Shown here one piece after another: positions 14,971 to 17,849 of a stretch of DNA of 17,849 nucleotides. Within the stretch, counting starts at the first letter, position 1. The number at the start of each line of letters is the position of its first letter. Position numbers and translations under genes: made by a program. The notes under the pieces are model-generated. The model saw nothing but the letters and a program-made list of their open reading frames with translations, was not told the origin of the DNA and did no database searches. Source of the stretch: JAVBNC01 sp031551765 (lineage in GTDB: Bacteria; Desulfobacterota; Desulfovibrionia; Desulfovibrionales; Desulfovibrionaceae); the NCBI GenBank assembly GCA_031551765.1, contig JAVBNC010000084.1:1-17849 (forward strand), given 5' to 3'.

Positions 14971-16350
14971 ATGTCGAAAATTGGCCGGAACGATCCCTGT
15001 CCTTGCGGCAGCGGCAAAAAGTACAAATACTGCTGTCTGCGTCTGGAACGGAACCATGCTCCCATGCGCCGTGAAGACCAGCGTGCAGTGGAAACAGCTT
15101 TGGACTGGCTCGCTGAACGCCACGGCGAGCTAGTTTTTCAAGCTGTCCTGGCCGGATTCTTTGATTGCAGGGAACATGATGTCAAAGAAAAGATGGCACG
15201 CGTTCCCGGACCTCTTCACGAAATGATGCAGATCAATATTAATGAATGGCTGTTGGCGGATGCGGAACTTGCTTTCAATGGGCGGAAGGTCCGCACTATT
15301 GACCTGCTCCTTGGGGCGGGCGGCCCCAAATTGACGGCGCAAGGCCGGAAACATCTTGAGCTGCTGGCCTCATCCGGCCTTTCGCTCTATGAAATCCAGG
15401 AAGTACAGACAGGCAGGGGGGTGCTTGTTGCCGATTTGATTGATAAAGAGTTGCCTCCATTTTTCGTTCATGAAGTGAGCGCCACGGAATTTTTAGTGCA
15501 GTGGGATATAATCGGCGTCCGCTGCATGTTGCAGGACGGCGTATATTCTTTCGGCGGCGGCGTGTATCCTTTATCTCGCGATGAAGCGACGCGCTGCCTT
15601 GCCCATATCCGGAAAAAACTCAAAAGCAAGTCCGCAAACGTCTCCGCTCGCTCCATTTGCACAAAGGCGATTATCGCCCAATGGGTCGGCAGGATTACCA
15701 CGCCGCCAGCAATGCCCATTTTATTGGATCAGCAGACCAAGGAGCTTATTGCTTATACGACAGATCATTACGCCGTGTTTGACTGGCAGGCGCTGGAAAC
15801 TCTTCTGCTTGCTCAAGAAGATGTTGCTGTTGAAGCAGATGGAACCGTCTGGACGCGCGATGAAGCCATTGACGCGGACCGCTACCGCACGCTTGCCCGG
15901 CTGGAGCGCGTGATCAGCAAAGACAGACTGCGCGTGGAGTGCAACACAAAAGGAAAGGCGGATGCCGCACGCCTGTGGCTGGAAGGACTTGCCGGGCGCC
16001 TTGTGCGCCACACAAGCAGAAGATCGCTTACCCCCAGCCAGATGCTGCGGGCCAGCAGGAAAAAGCAACTGAGCACTCCCCCGCAGCAGGAAACAATCCC
16101 TCACGAAACACAACAGCGGATTATTCTTGAATACCTTGTGCGCCATTATGAAGAGTGGCCCTCCACACCGCTTCCGGCACTGAACGGCAAAACCCCGCTT
16201 GAAGCGGCCAAGCTCAAATCATTGCGTCCCAAGCTTGTCGGCATTCTCAAACACATAGAGCAAGGAGAAGCTCGGCGGGCCAAAGAGAAGGGAATGCAAG
16301 CCATTGACCTTTCGTTTTTGTGGGAACGCGTGAATCTTGCTAAACCCTAA
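14971..16350 (+). CDS. SEC-C motif protein with Xre/MbcA-like C-terminal segment
   Basis: The 459-residue protein starts with a complete SEC-C zinc motif (RNDPCPCGSGKKYKYCC; Cys10, Cys12, Cys21, Cys22), as at the end of SecA and in many orphan proteins. The large middle (residues 30 to about 380) is not recognised. Residues about 387-435 contain HYEEWPSTPLPALNGKTPLE, a pattern I associate with the C-terminal helix bundle of MbcA/ParS-type antitoxins and related SEC-C proteins; that link is tentative. GGAGG precedes the ATG. The gene is visibly poorer in GC than its neighbours. Its stop lies directly beside the end of an IS481-type element (16353). Function is unknown; a role in a toxin-antitoxin, defence or stress module is possible but not shown. 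Confidence 0.85.
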   Translation: MSKIGRNDPCPCGSGKKYKYCCLRLERNHAPMRREDQRAVETALDWLAERHGELVFQAVLAGFFDCREHDVKEKMARVPGPLHEMMQININEWLLADAELAFNGRKVRTIDLLLGAGGPKLTAQGRKHLELLASSGLSLYEIQEVQTGRGVLVADLIDKELPPFFVHEVSATEFLVQWDIIGVRCMLQDGVYSFGGGVYPLSRDEATRCLAHIRKKLKSKSANVSARSICTKAIIAQWVGRITTPPAMPILLDQQTKELIAYTTDHYAVFDWQALETLLLAQEDVAVEADGTVWTRDEAIDADRYRTLARLERVISKDRLRVECNTKGKADAARLWLEGLAGRLVRHTSRRSLTPSQMLRASRKKQLSTPPQQETIPHETQQRIILEYLVRHYEEWPSTPLPALNGKTPLEAAKLKSLRPKLVGILKHIEQGEARRAKEKGMQAIDLSFLWERVNLAKP

Positions 16351-16412
16351 GATGTAGTGGTTCAGACTTGATCTGACAGTCAGTTCCGTTTTGATGGTTC
16401 CGATTGTCCGAT

Positions 16413-16539
16413 TAGAGCAGTTTCGCTTTGAGATTGTCGCTTAACGGCGGGCAAAGCCCGCCTACGCCAATCTCGCGGCAAGGATTTGAAGACAAATCCT
16501 TGCAGAGCAGTTGAACATTTTCAATGTTCAACTGCTCTA
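16413..16539. repeat. TA-flanked structured repeat, copy 2 (complete, 127 bp)
   Basis: TA at both ends (16413-16414, 16538-16539). Terminal inverted repeat GAGCAGTT/AACTGCTC. Stems: GAGATTG/CAATCTC (16430-16436/16468-16474) enclosing GGCGGGC/GCCCGCC (16446-16452/16456-16462); an 11-bp stem 16478-16488/16493-16503; a 16-bp stem 16504-16519/16523-16538. Every stem is perfect. No protein is encoded, so mobility must come from another source. Confidence 0.92.
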
Positions 16540-16563
16540 GTTGAGCTGTCCGACCTTTTCCAT

Positions 16564-16946
16564 TCAGAACTGTTTTCCGTCAAGGAGTGTCCGCATGGGT
16601 GTTCTTCCGCAGCACATTTTGCCTTGATGCGTTCTCTCGGCGTTGTAATGCTCCAGCCAAGCGTCCAGGTCGGTCTGTAATTCCTCCAAAGAGTGATACA
16701 GTTTTCTCCGGAAGGCAACCTAGAGCAGTTTCGCTTTGAGATTGTCGCTTAACGGCGGCCAAAGCCCGCCTACGCTAATCTCGCGGCAAGGATTTGAAGA
16801 CAAATCCTTGCAGAGCAGTTGAACATTTTCAATGTTCAACTGCTCTAGTAAAACTCGTGCAGGACGGTTTTGTGGAAGCGTTCGCATATGCCGTTTGTTT
16901 GCGGATGCCGCGCTTTGGTCTTGGCATGCTCTATGCCGTTTTTGCC
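16564..16946 (-). pseudogene. IS481-type transposase, C-terminal fragment interrupted by repeat copy 3
   Basis: The minus strand between about 16946 and 16848 reads GIEHAKTKARHPQTNGICER then FHKTVLHEFY. After the inserted repeat, the same frame resumes at 16719 with VAFRRKLYHSLEELQTDLDA, WLEHYNAERTHQGKMCCGRT and PMRTLLDGKQF, then a stop at 16564-16566. This is the C-terminal third of the DDE integrase domain of IS481-type transposases, including the ERFHKT and ERTHQGK blocks. If one TA remains at the insertion point the codon there is TAG where the family usually has Gln (CAG), so the gene was probably already dead or mutated. Confidence 0.85.
16721..16847. repeat. TA-flanked structured repeat, copy 3 (complete, 127 bp)
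   Basis: It has the same length as copy 2 and differs at two bases: one breaks a pair in the GGCGGGC stem, and one lies next to CAATCTC. It interrupts the transposase frame between HEFY and VAFRRK. The near identity of copies 2 and 3 indicates recent spread. Confidence 0.92.
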
Positions 16947-16964
16947 CTGAACGAGGAATCCGCC

Positions 16965-17690
16965 ATGAAATCAGCACAATGTCTTGCCCTCGCACTCTTG
17001 CTCGTGACGTTGTCCGTTCTCCCCGCCTGGTCCACAAGTCCCGCCCCGCCCGCAAATGGCGTTGACGCGGCGCTTGTGGCGCGCATGCCCGCGGCGGCGG
17101 GCGTTTCCAGGCTGATCGTCACGCTGGGGCGCCCCGGCGGACCGGAAGCCACACTCCAGGCTTTCGAAAAAAAGAACGGCATCTGGGAACCGCGTTTTGC
17201 CGCCCCCGCTCTCACAGGCCGGAACGGGGTATGGCCCACAACCACGGAAGGCGCCCGCCGCACTCCCGCCGGGGTGTACAACTTTACCCGCGCCTTTGGC
17301 ACGGCCCCGGATCCAGGCTCCCTGCTGCCTTACACCCGGCTTGCCCCGGGCGATCTCTGGGTGGATGACCCGGCATCGCGTTTTTACAATCAATGGGTCA
17401 AAGCGGACGACCCGGCCAAAGACTGGAACAGCGCGGAAGATTTGTCAAAAGAAGTGCTCGCCTATAAATATGCCGTCGCGTTCGACTATAATATGAACCC
17501 CACGCGCAAAGGGGCCGGTTCGGCTTTTTTTCTGCATTGCTCCAAAGGGGCGTGGACGGCGGGCTGCGTGAGCGTGCCTGAGGGAACCATGGCCAGGCTG
17601 CTGCAGTTTATCAACAAGGACACCCGGCTTGTCATAGCCGACTCCACAGCGCAACTGCTGACCCTGGGTCCTAGAGCATATTCACTTTGA
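16965..17690 (+). CDS. Exported YkuD-type L,D-transpeptidase-like protein
   Basis: The 241-residue protein has a signal peptide (MKSAQ, then a Leu/Val-rich core, cleavage near AWS-TS at about 23). The C-terminal half carries the YkuD-type active-site pattern: His in FFLHCSKG and the catalytic-type Cys in TAGCVSVPEG. L,D-transpeptidases crosslink peptidoglycan or attach proteins to it; this variant (COG3786-like) is less studied and its reaction is not certain. The ATG follows GAGGAA. The upstream region is IS481 remnant, so any native promoter may be lost or changed. The last five codons (RAYSL) and the stop are encoded by the inserted repeat copy 5, so the native C-terminus has been replaced. 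Confidence 0.85.
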   Translation: MKSAQCLALALLLVTLSVLPAWSTSPAPPANGVDAALVARMPAAAGVSRLIVTLGRPGGPEATLQAFEKKNGIWEPRFAAPALTGRNGVWPTTTEGARRTPAGVYNFTRAFGTAPDPGSLLPYTRLAPGDLWVDDPASRFYNQWVKADDPAKDWNSAEDLSKEVLAYKYAVAFDYNMNPTRKGAGSAFFLHCSKGAWTAGCVSVPEGTMARLLQFINKDTRLVIADSTAQLLTLGPRAYSL

Positions 17691-17810
17691 GATTGCCGCT
17701 TAACGGCGAGCAAAGCTCGCCTACGTCAATCTCGCGGGCGGTGCTCCGCTTCGCTTCGCACCGCCAGAGCATTTTATTTGAAAGAGAATGTTCAATGTTA
17801 AAATGCTCTA
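17672..17810. repeat. TA-flanked structured repeat family, copy 5 (variant, 139 bp)
   Basis: TA at 17672-17673 and 17809-17810. It has the same architecture with different stems: GGCGAGC/GCTCGCC in place of GGCGGGC/GCCCGCC, GGCGGTGC/GCACCGCC in place of the GCAAGGATTTG stem, and AGAGCATTTTA/TAAAATGCTCT in place of the 16-bp stem. GAGATTG and CAATCTC are kept. Both sides of each stem change together. Its left 19 bases are read as the end of the YkuD-type gene. Confidence 0.88.
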
Positions 17811-17849
17811 ATACAAATTTTTCCGGTTGCCCGGAAAAAACCCCAATCC

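Larger units (their letters stand above)
16353..16946 (-). mobile_element. IS481-family insertion sequence remnant, split by two repeats
   Basis: On the minus strand, TGTCAGATCAAGTCTGAACC near the low-coordinate end (16353 onwards) resembles the terminal inverted repeat I know from this IS type. The 3' part of the transposase gene lies upstream of it. The other end is missing: the match stops near 16946, just before the YkuD-type gene. Two TA-flanked repeats (16413-16539 and 16721-16847) are inserted in it. Removing the first with one TA restores a continuous GGACAGCTCAACTAATCGG. It is a decayed, non-functional copy. Confidence 0.82.

Noticed and set aside
16413..16847. CRISPR-like array
   Set aside because: The repeats are about 127 bp, not evenly spaced, and the DNA between two of them is one continuous transposase gene fragment.
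17818..17839. Hairpin TTTTTCCGG-TTGC-CCGGAAAAA as a terminator
   Set aside because: The T-run is in the 5' arm on either strand and no T-tract follows the stem, so it does not fit an intrinsic terminator; only a small inverted repeat is supported.

Overview
The window looks like a chromosomal segment of a GC-rich sulfate-reducer-type proteobacterium, most likely Desulfovibrio or a relative in the Desulfovibrionaceae. This rests on the gene set (TrmI, QueH, HemW, RNase E with a long Ala/Lys/Pro-rich front extension), the strong GC bias and the many structured intergenic repeats. It is an inference from style and family membership; no rRNA is present to confirm it.

Layout: (1) 1-742, a FadR-type GntR regulator on the minus strand that ends inside a structured repeat. 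(2) 879-3835, trmI (tRNA m1A58 methyltransferase), a strong hairpin, then prfC (release factor 3), whose leader is a second repeat type. (3) 3842-6083, an ilvBN acetohydroxyacid synthase operon. It is preceded by a 27-codon leader peptide rich in Leu/Ile/Val and a textbook terminator, i.e. a transcription attenuator not recorded by ordinary gene calling. (4) 6233-9426, a class V aminotransferase with terminator, a frameshifted small gene, and an exported M20 metallopeptidase with terminator. (5) 9563-14471, another repeat copy, RNase E/G, the tightly coupled queH, and hemW preceded by a second copy of the prfC-leader repeat. (6) 14477-17849, an accessory zone: a two-gene unit (unknown protein plus SEC-C protein), an IS481-type remnant split by two nearly identical TA-flanked repeats, a YkuD-type protein and a fifth repeat copy.

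The housekeeping genes serve translation and RNA metabolism (trmI, prfC, rne, queH), branched-chain amino acid synthesis (ilvBN) and heme handling (hemW). The main unusual content is a family of about 127-139 bp elements flanked by TA. They fold into four hairpins whose stems co-vary between copies, have jumped into an IS element twice, and form the 3' ends of two genes. The ilvBN attenuator is the second main point.
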